Shown: positions 32,515 to 43,093 of the stretch, in pieces
Layout: every line of letters begins with the position of its first letter
Position numbering within the stretch: the stretch's first letter is position 1
DNA from: Camellia lanceoleosa
Lineage: Eukaryota; Streptophyta; Magnoliopsida; Ericales; Theaceae
Assembly (NCBI GenBank): GCA_025200525.1
Contig: CM045762.1
Coordinates: forward strand, 106,108,682 to 106,172,681
Length of the DNA stretch: 64,000 nucleotides
Direction of reading: 5' to 3'
Translations under genes and position numbers: made by a program
The notes under the pieces: model-generated
Seen by the model: only the letters and a program-made list of their open reading frames with translations
The model's database searches: none
Told to the model about the DNA's origin: nothing

Positions 32515-34764
32515 ATGGAGGGGTGTTTCACGTTAATGTGCAAATACAGTAATTCTTGTGCTGCTATTAAGATTAGTGAGGGATGTAGTTATGATGAAGT
32601 TGTTGAGAAAATATGTGCGAAGTTCAAGGAGTTAAGTGTTGGTAACTTTTGTTTGTTTTTCTCTATTTCTAGATATTCTAATTGTATTGTTGAATGTGAT
32701 AATGATTTGAGGAATATGCTGTCAATGGTAGGTGGTAGTGGTTGTCATGTTATTGATGTTGTTGTGGGTGATAAGAGAATTGTGGAGGTTGATGATGGTA
32801 ATTCTTGTAGGATTGATTCTGTAATTTGTGAGAGTTCTTTGGTTAACTATTGTGATGATTTTTGTGGTTTGTTGCCTAGTTTTTATCCAGAACCAGAGAG
32901 AGTTTTGTTGTCTGCTAGTTGAAAGGGGATTATACATAGTGTTGGTCAAGAATTTGAAGGTAGAGTGCCGGCATTCCGCATTGCATTGGCTAAGTATGCA
33001 GTTGAGTGTGGTTTTGCAGTGAATTATTTGAAGGACGATGCAACAAGAGTAACTGCTGAATGTATGATGAAGTCGTCTACGGGTTGTAAATGGTTTGTGC
33101 ATGGAAGGATGTTGATGAATTTCGGTTTTTTTTTTTTTGTTCTTATAATGAAGTTGGATAATGTGCATACTTGTGGGGTTGTTGCTCGTAGATCTTGTAC
33201 CAAAATGGTTTGTTCTAAACTTGTGTCTGATATTGTACAAAATGATATTAGTGATAATCCGTTGACTCATCTTATGGAAGTTAAAAAAAAGTTGAAGAAG
33301 CAATATGGTATAGATGTTTCTTATCGGGTTGCATGGTTAGGAGTTGATAAGGCAAGATGTGGGTTGTTTGGTGATTTTGCAACTTCTTTTGACCAACTTC
33401 GATGGTACCTTGAGATGGCTATGAGAACGAATCCGGGAAGTGTGTTTAAATTAGATGTGGATGAAAGTAGTAGGTGTTTTCGGAGGTTGTTTGTGGCATT
33501 TCATGGATATTTGTATGGCTTTCAATTTTGTCGTCCATTGTTGTTTGTTGATGGTACATTCTTAAAGGGGCGTTACAAGGGACATTTGCTTGCAGCAACA
33601 TCAAAGGATGATAATCAAGGTATGTATTTATTTGCAGTTAGTATAGGTTTGGTTTGTTAGTGTGTTATTGTATTGTGAGTCTGCTAATTTTTGCAGTTTC
33701 ATGTTATTTTGTTTGCAAGTCTGTTTCCTTTGGCTTTTGCAATTGTTGACGCTAAAAATCAAGATAATTGAATGTGGTTCTTAAGTCAGTTGTTAAAGGC
33801 TGTTGGTTCAGGCCGGAGATTGACCTTTGTGTCGGACCGTCAACATGGATTGCTAGACGCTCTTTCAGTGGTTTTTCCCAATGCACATCATGTATATTGC
33901 TTGAATCATTTAAAGAGAAATTTGATTGACAAATTGGTGGAACTTCGTACTAACTATAAGCTGAGTTTGATGAAAATATTAGTTAAATGTGCGTATGCGC
34001 CAACGGTTGCTTCTTTCCAACATTATATGGAGAAATTGAGGCGTATTGCTAGGAATGATAGAGTTGGTAGTATGTTGGATGGTTTGCAAAATGATAAGCG
34101 GGCGAATGCATTTTTTAGAGGGAAATGATATGGTGAGATGTCATCTAATGTTACCGAGTCTTACAATAATCGGATTGGTGGGGCCCATAAGTTGCCTATT
34201 ACTTGTATGGTTGATATGATTAGGGTTCAAATCATGACTCAATTGTCGAATAGAAGAGCTGAATCGAAAAGATGGACTACGAAATTGTGTCCAGTTATGG
34301 AAAAGAAGTTGGTGGATTCTTTGGAGCTAGCTAAGTCTTGGGATGTAATTGTTGCTAGTGATACTGTGCTTGAGGTTCATTCTTCTATTTCTTTTTATGT
34401 TGATATTGGTAGACAGACTTGTTCTTGCCATGAATGGCAATTGAATGGTTTTTCTTGTTGTCATGCTATGCATGCTTTGCGTAGTAGTGGCAGAGATGTA
34501 CATGATTTCATTGATCACTTTTTTCATGTAGATTATTTTAGAAAGTCATACAAGGAATCTGTTTATCCAGTGCCTTCAAGTGAGAAATTTGACTTTGATG
34601 GTGCCAGTAGTTCGATTATCAAATCTCCTATAACGAAGAAGCAGCTCGGGCGGAACAAGAAGAAGGGGATACCTTCTAGGAGTGAGAATGTGAAGCAAAT
34701 CAAGTGTGAGAGGTGCTTGAAATATGATAATCACAATAAGAAGACATGCAAGGCTACTATTTGA
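32515..34764 (+). pseudogene. MULE (MURA-type) transposase, broken
   Basis: Cut-and-paste transposase of the Mutator superfamily. In order: a PB1-like N-terminal segment (from ATG 32515, MEGCFTLMCKYSNSCAAIKI), the MuDR DNA-binding region (FRIALAKYAVECGFAVNYLK), the DDE domain with Asp in FVDGTFLKGRYKGH (33550-33552), Asp in FVSDRQHG (33835-33837) and a candidate Glu in SNVTESYNN (34156-34158), a SWIM zinc finger (CSCHEWQLNGFSCCHAMHAL) and a C-terminal zinc knuckle. In-frame stops: TGA 32920-32922, TAG 33658-33660, TGA near 33768 and TGA near 34126; all parts stay in the same frame. The segment 33622-33704 (GTATGT...TTGCAG) may be an intron or an insertion. Non-functional. Confidence 0.9.
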
Positions 34765-35590
34765 GGTCACAGTCTATTCTTTTGGATTTGTATTTGAATT
34801 TGAGAAATTATGATAATAAAAAATGTGATACTTGGTATTATGGAAGTAATGAATAAAGTTGGTTGAATTGTTTTTTTGTTTTTTGATGTGTTCTTTAGTT
34901 ATTGAAATTGTTTTGTAACAGTCTTGTTTTGTTTTTTATTTTTAATTTTTTTGTGGGTTTGGTTGGTTTTATTTTTATGGAATGCAGAGAAGGTTGTTGA
35001 AAATTTCTTATTGAAACTGTATAATATTGAAATGCAGTTTTACTACATGATTCATTTATTTCATATTTTATAGCGACAAAACTATAAAATTTTACAGTTT
35101 TATTTTCAATTTTGAAATGTAGTCATCTATTTGTTGAGTCATGAAATTGGATGCATAATTGTGTAGCATAAATTTTGTTTGAGTAATGAAACTGTATAAT
35201 TTTGTAGTTTTAAGAATTATTAGAAACAACCTGATGAAATTGCATAATTTTGCAATTTTAAGAATTATTAGAAACAACCTGATGAAACTGCATAATTTTG
35301 CGGTTTGAAGAATTATTAGAAACAATCTTTACTATATGAAAATATATGCAACTACAAACAAGTACACAAACAATCAGAAGAACAACCACAATAATAATAA
35401 CAAGAAGAAGAGCAACAACAACATCAATGACAACAATCATTTTCACTATAATAACCAGAAGAAGATCATTCCTAAAAGTATATAAAGTACTTGTCACATG
35501 TTAAAAAAAAAAAGTACAAAGATATGTTCACTTGAATATTTGTATTGTCAAGAAGTTTGTTCATTGTTTCTATGGTTTGGTATGTTTTGT
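34765..35590. other. Region between the two convergent MULE genes
   Basis: AT-rich 3' flank. It holds several copies of the palindromic AAACTG...CAGTTT motif and a three-unit tandem repeat (35185-35330) of about 48 bp: motif, then AGAATTATTAGAAACAA. Confidence 0.7.
35185..35330. repeat. 48-bp tandem repeat containing the palindrome
   Basis: Three units, each a near-palindrome (GAAACTGTATAATTTTGTAG type) followed by TTTTAAGAATTATTAGAAAC. Units differ at a few bases, often with paired changes on both arms (GAAATTGC...GCAATTTT). Confidence 0.8.
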
Positions 35591-35599
35591 TAACATTTT

Positions 35600-36290
35600 G
35601 TAATGCTCGAGTTTCCAAGATCGGTTCTCATCATTGAGGAATTGACTGATGATTTCTACTCGAAATTTGACCCACTCAGTTGGTCGAAGTGATTTCTGCA
35701 CAAGTTGCCAGCTGATATATTGGTTGATAACATTGCAGATGGCGATTGCACAATCATTCCTGCAAAGTTTTAGATGAAATTAATTAGTTAGGTAAAACTG
35801 CAAAATTTAGCATATTGGAAGATTAGTTTATTGATTTTGTATCTTACGAGTGTGGGGTTTGTTGTGGGCATTCCTCAATTGATGCAATTACTGTCTCGCA
35901 CTCTTGAGATGATAACATGTTTCCTTAATTGCTGAGTAATGCTTTATTCCATCTCAGTTGATGTTGTTGCTACAAAATAGTTAGTGGGTGTTTTTGTTAG
36001 TTATAGTGATGAGTTGAGATGTTTTTAAAGGAATGGAACTAAGTAGAAAATTTTATTTAGCTTACAATTTCCTTTGCAATTTCAAAGTGTTTGTTGTGGC
36101 AATCTTTTGCTGGTCTCAAAGAGTCATAGTGTCTTCATATCCCATCAGCATTGTCAAAGACCACAATTGTCCAATGGTTGTCGTGGTTGATTGAGAAATG
36201 GATATATCTGCTTTTCATTGCTTCTGGAAAATGGTTGTCCATCATTTTTTCTCTCAGTGCTTGATCTTGGTTTTGTAGTGGAGTCTGTAA
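35600..36290 (-). pseudogene. Ulp1-like (C48) cysteine protease domain, broken
   Basis: SUMO-protease-like catalytic domain of the KI-MULE second gene. On the minus strand: QNQDQALREKMMDNHFPEAM, then SINHDNHWTIVVFDNADG with the catalytic His codon at 36174-36176, then HYDSLRPAKDC with the Asp, an intron, and NDCAIAICNVINQYISWQLV with the catalytic Cys codon at 35750-35752. A stop TGA at 36135-36137 lies just before HYDSL, where Trp is usual. The His-Asp-Cys set is present, but the frame is broken. Confidence 0.8.
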
Positions 36291-36599
36291 ATTATATATA
36301 TGTTTGAAATATGTTATAAAACAATGTAGTAAAACATGTTAAGAAAGTAGAAAATTTTGTAGTTGAAAGGTATGTTAAGTTTTGCTTACATTGATGAGTG
36401 TTGAGAAAACGTAAGATCTTCCCACATATGGATTTATTGCAAAGGCTAGATCATTTTTCTCAAATTCTTCAATGGTTGGTTAGAGTGCCAATTTCTTTTC
36501 TGAGAAGGCATCAATGACCTGAAACATGTTATACATGAGAATGTGTTAGGTTTGTGGAATAGGTTATTGAATATAAACAGAAACTGTAAAATTGTGCAG

Positions 36600-37400
36600 T
36601 TGGAGACCTACATTCCCATATAAGGGTTCCTTGTTGGTCAATCTGCATATATCTGAAAAGTATTTGCAATTTTCATCTTCGCTGCAAGACTAGACACAAG
36701 CACTTAATTGTGTGTTGTTAATGAGTTGAATTTGGTCTTGGTCTTTTTTGGATAGGCTATGCCAAACCTTGTTTGTTTTGCAGCATGAAATGGCGAGTGG
36801 CTTGTTTTGGATTGATTCTTCCTTGAAATCATCATCACTTTCCAATACTTGAAGTTGTGCCTTATCTTGATTGGCATCCTCTTTGGGGTTGGTTTCAGCA
36901 ACAACTGCTTTCTCTTGGCCAATATTTTCTTACATCTTTTCTTTCTGCTGTTGTTTTGCTTCATGAGCATCCTCTTTTTGCTCAGGTTTAGTAGCAGGTT
37001 CTATCTTTGTTTTGATTTCTTCTTTTTTCTTTTCATTCTTCTTTTCTTTTTCTTTATCGGTACCCTCTGTTGGTTTGAGTACATCAGCAGCAGTTTGTGT
37101 CTTGTTCCTTGTATCTTCTTTGGCTTTTGTCATTGGTTAGTATTCAAAATCTAGGTCATTTGCTTGTTTTCTTGACTTTTGTTTAATTATCTTGACCATT
37201 GATTTTTGTTGGGGACTGCCAGTTTTTTTGGTGGACATTTCCTTCAATTGATCTTTTTTTTTACACAATTCAGCCATGAATTTTTGTTCCATATCTTGCA
37301 TTTGTGCTCTCATGGCTGATATGAGCTTGTCCTTGTCGTCCTCTTTGGTTGGTGTTTGTGCTTGGTCATGACCTATAAAAATGTTGGATTGTGTTTTGGT
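36600..37400 (-). pseudogene. Lysine-rich central part of the Ulp1-like gene
   Basis: Minus-strand pieces (about 36704-36970 and 36930-37133) are very rich in Lys, Glu and Gln and likely form the linker between the N-terminal and protease domains. Frames overlap with stops between them. The boundary and splice sites are not certain. Confidence 0.45.
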
Positions 37401-37408
37401 TAGTTTAA

Positions 37409-37945
37409 TTAAATTTTGCAGTTTGCTTTAGTATTAGACAATAGTTTACCTTGTACATGAAATATGTCAGATTTCTCTTGGAGTTCTTCTTGTTGGTTTG
37501 TCAGTTCTTGTTCATTGAATTCTTGTTGTTGGTTTGTTTGTTGTTCTTCTTGTTCTTGTTGTTGGTCTTCTTCTTCATCAGTTTCTTGTTGATCACCTTT
37601 TGCTTCTTGTCTTTCTTCTGCGTCATCATTGTCTTGTTGTTCATCAGGTTCTTTTTCTTCTTTTTCTTTTTCTTCTTCTTGTTCTTCTTCTTTTTCTTCG
37701 TCTTCGTCAGCTTCTTCTTCATCAGTCACTTGTTTTTTTTCATCATCACTCTCTTCTTCTTGTTCATCACTTTCTGGTTCTTCTTGTGATTTTTGCTTTC
37801 TTTTCTTTTCTTTTTGTTGTTCTTCTTGTTCTGATTCTGATTGATGTTCTTCTTCGAGAAAGTCATCATCATCACTGTCTATAAGTCTTTTTTTTTTTTT
37901 TTTCTTTTGTTTTCTTTTTTCACTTATTGTCCTTTTTATGGTCAT
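37409..37945 (-). pseudogene. Acidic Glu/Gln/Asp-rich segment of the Ulp1-like gene
   Basis: 178 codons on the minus strand, starting MTIKRTISEKRKQKKKKKKR, then long acidic and Gln-rich stretches. Likely unstructured or coiled. It lies between the N-terminal domain and the protease domain. The Phe/Leu/Ser-rich frames on the + strand are shadows. Confidence 0.55.
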
Positions 37946-38600
37946 GTTTCTTTGCTGAAGAGTCTGTTGATGTGCTTTGATTGATATGCAATAACTATAT
38001 TTCTTATTCAGTTGAGGTTAAAGCACTTTGGTTAACCTGCATTGGAACAAAGTGGCATATATCAGTAATATTGTAAAATTGGTCAGTTTCATAAGATGAG
38101 TTGTACTGTGAGTAATGTGGGTTAAGTGTCGAAATATGTTGCTTGAAACTGAAATTTTTTACAGTTTCATAATATGAGTGATGTGAAATAGATTTATGCG
38201 TTTAAACTATAAACTTTTGCAGTTTCATAACATGAGTGATGTTAAATAAGTGTGTTCTGTGAAACAGATAATTTTTACAGTTTCATAATATGATTTGTAC
38301 TGTGAATAATGTGAGTCAAGTGTTGAATATATGTTGTTTGAAACTGAAGAATTTGACAGTTTCATAACATGATTTTTACTTTAATGACTGTGAAAGGAGT
38401 GTTGAATAGATTTGTGCTATGATAGTATAGAAGAGTTTGAATACCTTTTCAAAGTGAGCAAGGCTGATGTGTTTCCACTTGGAGTACATTTTGCCAAGGT
38501 TCCATTTCATAAACTTTGGGAAGCCTTCTTTGTTAGATGGTTGGAGGAGTTTACTGTGCTCACAGTACCAGTACTGTAAAAAAAAATTGAAATATGTTAG
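37946..38600. other. Intron-like interval with repeated palindromic motifs
   Basis: Four copies of GAAACT...CAGTTTCATAA (about 38138-38172, 38205-38230, 38260-38290 and 38338-38368), each followed by ATGAGTGATGTGA-like or ATGATTTGTACTG-like text: a diverged tandem repeat of about 65 bp. Confidence 0.7.
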
Positions 38601-38604
38601 ATAG

Positions 38605-39273
38605 TTAGAAATAGGTGGATGTTTGATATTTTTGTGTGAAGTAGTTGAGTAATGTGTTTACCAAGAGTAACATGACACATCTAGTGACATGCCTTGGGTT
38701 GTTGTTTGCATTTGCCATTGAATTCATCAGTGTGTCTTTTATTGCCTCAACCCAATTGTACTTCTTGATGTTGTTGAGATTGTCAACATAGTTGAGGAAA
38801 CTCCAACTGAGTGTATGGCTTGTTGTAGGCATGAGAAGTTTCAAGCACAAGTAAAGGGTGATGACCCTTGCAAGATCTTAACGATCATTAGTTGATTTTC
38901 CTTTTTTTGTTTGTTGAAACATTTTGGTCAAAGACTTGCCATCCAATCTCTTTATTGATTTGTATCTTCGTTTGTAAAATGGAAGCTCAAAATCCTTTGG
39001 TCTTGCATAGGATTTGGTGGTGATGTTGTCTTCTCCGCAGCCGATACCAAAAATGAGCTTGACATCACTGTTTCTGAGTTTCATTTCCTTTTTGCCAAGT
39101 ATAAATGCTCTTTTTATTTTGTTGTAGAGTGTTGTCATTTCTGCTACAATGGAATTATAGCATCTGCACCAAGAGGCCTTTAGTTGTGTTAAGGAGAGAG
39201 CATTTATAATGGGCCAAAAAGGGGTTTTTTCCAGCTTTGTCTGTTGGGTTTTTGTGAATTTGACCCCCTTCAA
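38605..39273 (-). pseudogene. N-terminal domain of the Ulp1-like gene
   Basis: On the minus strand, KLRNSDVKLIFGIGCGEDNI and then KRLDGKSLTKMFQQ, a stop at about 38878, and LARVITLYLCLKLLMPTTSH, WSFLNYVDNLNNIKKYNWVE. This resembles the plant-specific domain found N-terminal to Ulp1 in MULE-carried genes (DUF1985-like). The stop and a missing start make it non-functional. Confidence 0.65.
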
Positions 39274-39281
39274 CAGTTTGT

Positions 39282-39707
39282 TTACTGTTCCGATGTTGGA
39301 ACGGTAATTAAATTGTTGGACTCTCTTTGTAGGGACTGCTGCTTTTTTCCCTTTTGATGCCTTGGTTTTTGTTTTGGGAGTTGATTGACTTTCTTGGAGC
39401 TTTCTTTTTTTGGTTGGAGGAGCTTCTTGGTTTTTTGTTGGCTTTCTTTTGTTTGTTTTTGTTGTGGTTGGAGGTGTGGTTGGTGTTTGTTGTGTGGGTG
39501 GGGTCTACGGTGTAGTTCTTGGGCTTTTTCTTGTAAATAGTGTGGTTGTTTTGTGGGTTTTTTGGTTGGGTCGTGGTGTTTGGTTGTTTTTGGTTGTGGT
39601 GGTTGGGTTTTTTGTGGAGGGGGAGATGTTGGTGGCATTTCAGTGGATATAGGAGAGGGACTTTCAAAAAGGGAGATACTTAAATTCTTGATTGGATTTT
39701 TGGGCAT
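39282..39707 (-). pseudogene. Pro/Lys-rich N-terminus of the Ulp1-like gene
   Basis: 141 codons from ATG 39705-39707 (MPKNPIKNLSISLFESPSPI), then Pro-, Lys-, His- and Gln-rich low-complexity sequence to a stop just before the N-terminal domain frame. Probably the disordered start of the same protein. Another frame overlaps, so composition alone does not fix the frame. Confidence 0.5.
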
Positions 39708-39709
39708 AT

Positions 39710-40488
39710 GGGTTTATTTCTTCTAATATCTTCCAACAGCTATTTCTGAAAAAATGAAAACGACAACAGGGTATGAGTAATATAGTGACAAAACTGTATA
39801 ATTTTAAAGTTTTATATGCAGTTTAATATGAAGTTATCTGTATTTGTTGGTAACAGTTACGAAACTATATAATTTGACAGTTTGATTTGCACTTTATAAT
39901 AAGTTACTTATTTGTTTTGAGTAGTAATTAAACTGTGCAATTTTGTAATTTCATTTGCAATTTGAATAAATTTAGATATGTTACTTGTAGAGTGATGAAA
40001 TGGAACTGTATGATGTTGCAGTTTTTATAAACAGTATCAACAATAGGAACAACCCATTGTATTTTGTAAACAGCAACAATAACAACGAGAAGATTAAGTA
40101 TTCAAAAATAACAAGGGAATAAGAAAAGCCAATATTGAACAACAAGAATAAGAATAAGGTGTTGAATGTGTAAAAACAGGGATTTATGTGTAAAAACAGT
40201 GGATTAGAATGTTTAAAAATAGGGGACTAGAATATTTTAAAACAGGAGATTATATATAAAAAAGGATTTATACGTTTTGAGGTATGTAAAATGTGTATAT
40301 CCGAAATATGAAAGAATAATGTACAAATTTGAATGAAAAATAATGAATAGGTGAAGAGAGATGTTACTTTTTTTCCCCATTTATGTGAATCGGAAGTCAG
40401 GAACTATGAAATTTCTTCAGAGTGGCGATGGTTCTTCGTTTTGTTGAGAGTCGCCGATTGGAGAATATGAACGGCTTGGTGTTGTGTT
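39710..40488. other. Right-hand MULE region upstream of the Ulp1-like gene
   Basis: Would contain the Ulp1-like gene's promoter and 5' UTR (minus strand). Holds four palindromic motif copies and otherwise A-rich sequence. No separate gene. Confidence 0.5.
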
Positions 40489-40772
40489 GAAGATGAACGG
40501 TTTCGTTTTGTGGTTAGGGTAGAGTTTTAGAGGGAATGGAGTCGAACGGAGGAGAGATGGAGGAGTGAGAATGCAATGGCGAAGATGTAACGAATGTCTT
40601 CGATCAGACTGAGATGATCGTGGGTGATGAAGATGAACGGTTTCGTTTTGTGGTTAATGTAGGGTTTCAGAGGGAATGGAGTTGAACGGAGGAGAGATGG
40701 AGGACTGAGAATTCGATTTCGAGCGGCGGAGATGTGACAGTGTACTGATCAGACTGAGATGATCGTGGGTGA
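40489..40772. repeat. 140-bp tandem duplication near the MULE right end
   Basis: Two units, 40489-40628 and 40629-40772. Both start GAAGATGAACGGTTTCGTTT and end CAGACTGAGATGATCGTGGG plus TGAT, with about 85-90% identity by eye. Confidence 0.85.
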
Positions 40773-41076
40773 TGGTTGCGTGCTTGTAAATTGGATGATA
40801 TATTGTGGGTATTTTCGTCTTATTGATAATTTGAGGACTTAATGGAGTATTAAATTTGTTTTGGGCCTAAATGGGGTATGATATGTTGGGCTTGGATCTT
40901 TGGGTCAGTTCCCCTTTTTTTAATCAGCAAAAGAAATAAACATCTTTGATTGTCCTTATTTGGAACAACATTCAAAATTCAGAGCTAAATATATCATAAT
41001 TAAAAAGTCAAGAACTAAAGTGACACAAGTCCCAAACTACAGAGATTGTTGGTGTAATTCGCCATTAATTTAATTT

Positions 41077-41344
41077 TTTTTTTTTCTCTATGAGACAACA
41101 CATATGTTTGGTAAGATGAACCTTTCAGACTTGAGTGAACTGTGCCCAGTGTTAAGAGTATAGATTCGAATCTCCGCCTATGTGCGACTCTGTGACTTAC
41201 TGCTATATGATTGAGTAATCTTGTTATATAGCAACCACCTAAGGGTGACCTCTACAGCCTCAACTCATTATAGAGTCTAGTCACAAAGATTACCCCTTTG
41301 TGATTAGCCCTTTTGAAATTTAGATTTCTGAGAAAATATTTAAA
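41077..41344. other. Spacer
   Basis: No gene. A segment near 41105-41290 (AGATTCGAATCTCCGCCTAT, GTGACCTCTACAGCCTCAAC) resembles low-copy plant repeats, but I cannot classify it. Confidence 0.4.
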
Positions 41345-41504
41345 AGTAATATTAGGGATTATAAAAAAAATATCACAAAATATTTCATGAAATTTTTTTA
41401 TCTTTTAATTAATATATGATGTTTTATTATATATATAATTTAAAAGTAAAAAATTTTCATAAAATATTTAATAATTTTTTTTTTCGTAATCCTAAATATT
41501 ACTT
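41345..41504. mobile_element. Hairpin MITE, family A copy 1
   Basis: 160 bp. Left end AGTAATATTAGGGATTAT; right end reads AGTAATATTTAGGATTA when reverse complemented. A second copy lies at 42935-43093. No coding. Confidence 0.75.
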
Positions 41505-41674
41505 CACGCCCAGCAACAATGCATGGGAACTATCTCTCTCTGCCGCTTTTTCAATGTTTATGGATGCACGTTGCCCTGTTTATCGGATTAACTTGTTGCA
41601 ATGCATCTGATTTCATTAACATCCACATGATATATGGAATCAACACAACAATATTTTGATAATTAATTTAGGGT

Positions 41675-41931
41675 TGTTTGGGGTATCGTAAATAAGTGTA
41701 TTTTTTATTTTTTTAGACTAAAAAATTGAGGAAGAAAATATGGATGTTTGGATTAATTTTTTGACTTTTTATGAAAAAATATGTAATAAAAAATTATAAA
41801 AATTGATTTGTAGAGAAAAATTAAAATTGAGAGTTATGCAGACGTAATTGTTGACTTTTGGTAAATAGTATTAACTTTTTAATTTTTTGAGTAACTTTTT
41901 AACTTTTTGATTTTTTTACAATATGCCAAAC
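41675..41931. mobile_element. Hairpin MITE, family B
   Basis: About 257 bp. Left GTTTGGGGTATCGTAAATAA, right (reverse complement) GTTTGGCATATTGTAAAAAA. Interior rich in GACTTTTTA/TTAACTTTTT words. A related GGGGTATTTTGGGAAC hairpin occurs at 45827. Target duplication not clear. Confidence 0.55.
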
Positions 41932-42934
41932 TTGTTGGGTTGGTCATCAATCCACTGTAACTACATTCCATCCTTTTAACTTTACACAACTAACATTCGT
42001 TCACACTTTTACAACCACATAACATATCTTACAATATTGGTTACTTCCATACTATAATCATAGATACAAAATTTAAAATATACATATTGATTAAATTCAT
42101 TTACACTCCATTAAATTTAAATTTATATAATAAATTCAAGAATATTGTTACATGTCATCTGATTATTTCACTAAAACATTTCATTTTTTATGTAGCTTCT
42201 CCTTAATATAGTTAAATGATTTGTAATATATTAGTCGTTGAAGATTTTATCATAAGAGGAAATTTTAAATTAATTGCACAAGGGAAATTATTTTATTTTA
42301 TTTTTTATTTTTTATACGTATATCATTTTTATGGGATGCAAGTCTATCAACTGGTAGTTAAAATATATATATATCATATGCTTAGTGCAAATCTTATTCT
42401 ATTTATTTTTTTATCAACAAAAATACTTAACGAAATCAACGATATAAAGTACACAGAGAAAAAACATCAATAAAAGAGGCGAGTGTACAAAGCCTCATAC
42501 CTAAAATCACGGGCAAAACAAAAAATATTGTTTAGGGGGGGTCAAGGTGTGTGTATTAAAAGCATTGACTTAGTTTTGGTACATGACTAATTAAAAATAT
42601 TTTTTATATATAAACATTGTGAAAACAGAATTTCATAAGAATGAAATTAAATAAATCTACCAAGTCATTTTTTTCATTTTATAATTTGAAATAGTTAAAA
42701 ATCATCCCATTATATATTATAAAATACTGATAAAATAAAACATTAGTGAGTGATTTTATAAAATAAGTATCATCGCTTTATATATTTTATAAATAATCTC
42801 ATTATATGTTATAAATGATCATGAAATATAACGATAAGATTTTAATTTTCCAAAACTTGGCCACTACCTGTCCTCATATTAGTTCCGCTCCCGCTGACAC
42901 CGAAAGACAAGACCCAATCATATGTAAAACACCG
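41932..42934. other. AT-rich spacer
   Basis: No gene, RNA or repeat beyond simple AT runs. The open frame at 42216-42473 has low-complexity, membrane-like composition from AT bias and is not supported. Confidence 0.5.
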
Positions 42935-43093
42935 AATAATATTAGGGATCATGAAAAATAATATCATGAAATGCATCATGAAAATTTTTCATCCTTTGAT
43001 TAATGTATGTGTTTTATTATATGTATAATCTAAAGGTAGAGAATCTTCTATGATCATTTTCATGATTTTTTTTTCATGATCCCTAACATTACT
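42935..43093. mobile_element. Hairpin MITE, family A copy 2
   Basis: 159 bp; left AATAATATTAGGGATCATGA, right (reverse complement) AGTAATGTTAGGGATCATGA. Shares the interior with copy 1 (ATTAAT.TATG.TGTTTTATTATAT). Confidence 0.75.

Larger units (their letters stand above)
32389..40030. repeat. Dispersed palindromic motif AAACTGTATAATTTTGCAG(TTT)
   Basis: About 20 copies or partial copies of a near-palindrome of 22-26 bp lie in the MULE's non-coding DNA: near 32390, 32451, 35012, 35076, 35187, 35235, 35283, 35789, 36350, 36580, 37412, 38075, 38138, 38205, 38260, 38338, 39788, 39860, 39925 and 40000. Arms are AAACTG and CAGTTT around an A/T core. I saw no copy in the transposase coding sequence. 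Function unknown. Confidence 0.75.
31663..40914 (+). mobile_element. Kaonashi-like MULE with transposase and Ulp1-like genes
   Basis: Contains a MURA-type transposase gene (+) and an Ulp1 protease-like gene (-), convergently arranged, as in Kaonashi (KI) MULEs of plants. Proposed ends are GGAAAAATTACTATGTAGTC at left and, reverse complemented, GGGGAACTGACCCAAAGATC at right, with a similar TTCTAATCC...GGTCC pattern about 50-95 bp inside both. Flanks share TTTTTTTAA (31654-31662; 40915-40923), but this is low-complexity. KI elements often have poor terminal repeats. Both genes are broken, so it is immobile by itself. Confidence 0.7.
30690..41067. mobile_element. Large TIR element enclosing a MULE
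   Basis: Terminal inverted repeats of about 115 bp (30690-30805 and 40950-41067) are clearly related though diverged. Shared words include TTTGGGACTT and GTTCCAAATAAGGACAAT, in inverted orientation. A perfect 9-bp duplication ATTTAATTT lies at 30681-30689 and 41068-41076. The size of the duplication points to the Mutator superfamily. Most of the interior is the MULE at 31663-40914, which fits against the right terminal repeat; so the outer element was probably small and non-autonomous before the MULE landed in it. Confidence 0.65.

Noticed and set aside
37451..37884. Plus-strand Phe/Leu/Ser-rich open frames of 70-116 codons
   Set aside because: They are antisense shadows of the acidic Glu/Gln-rich segment of the Ulp1-like gene.
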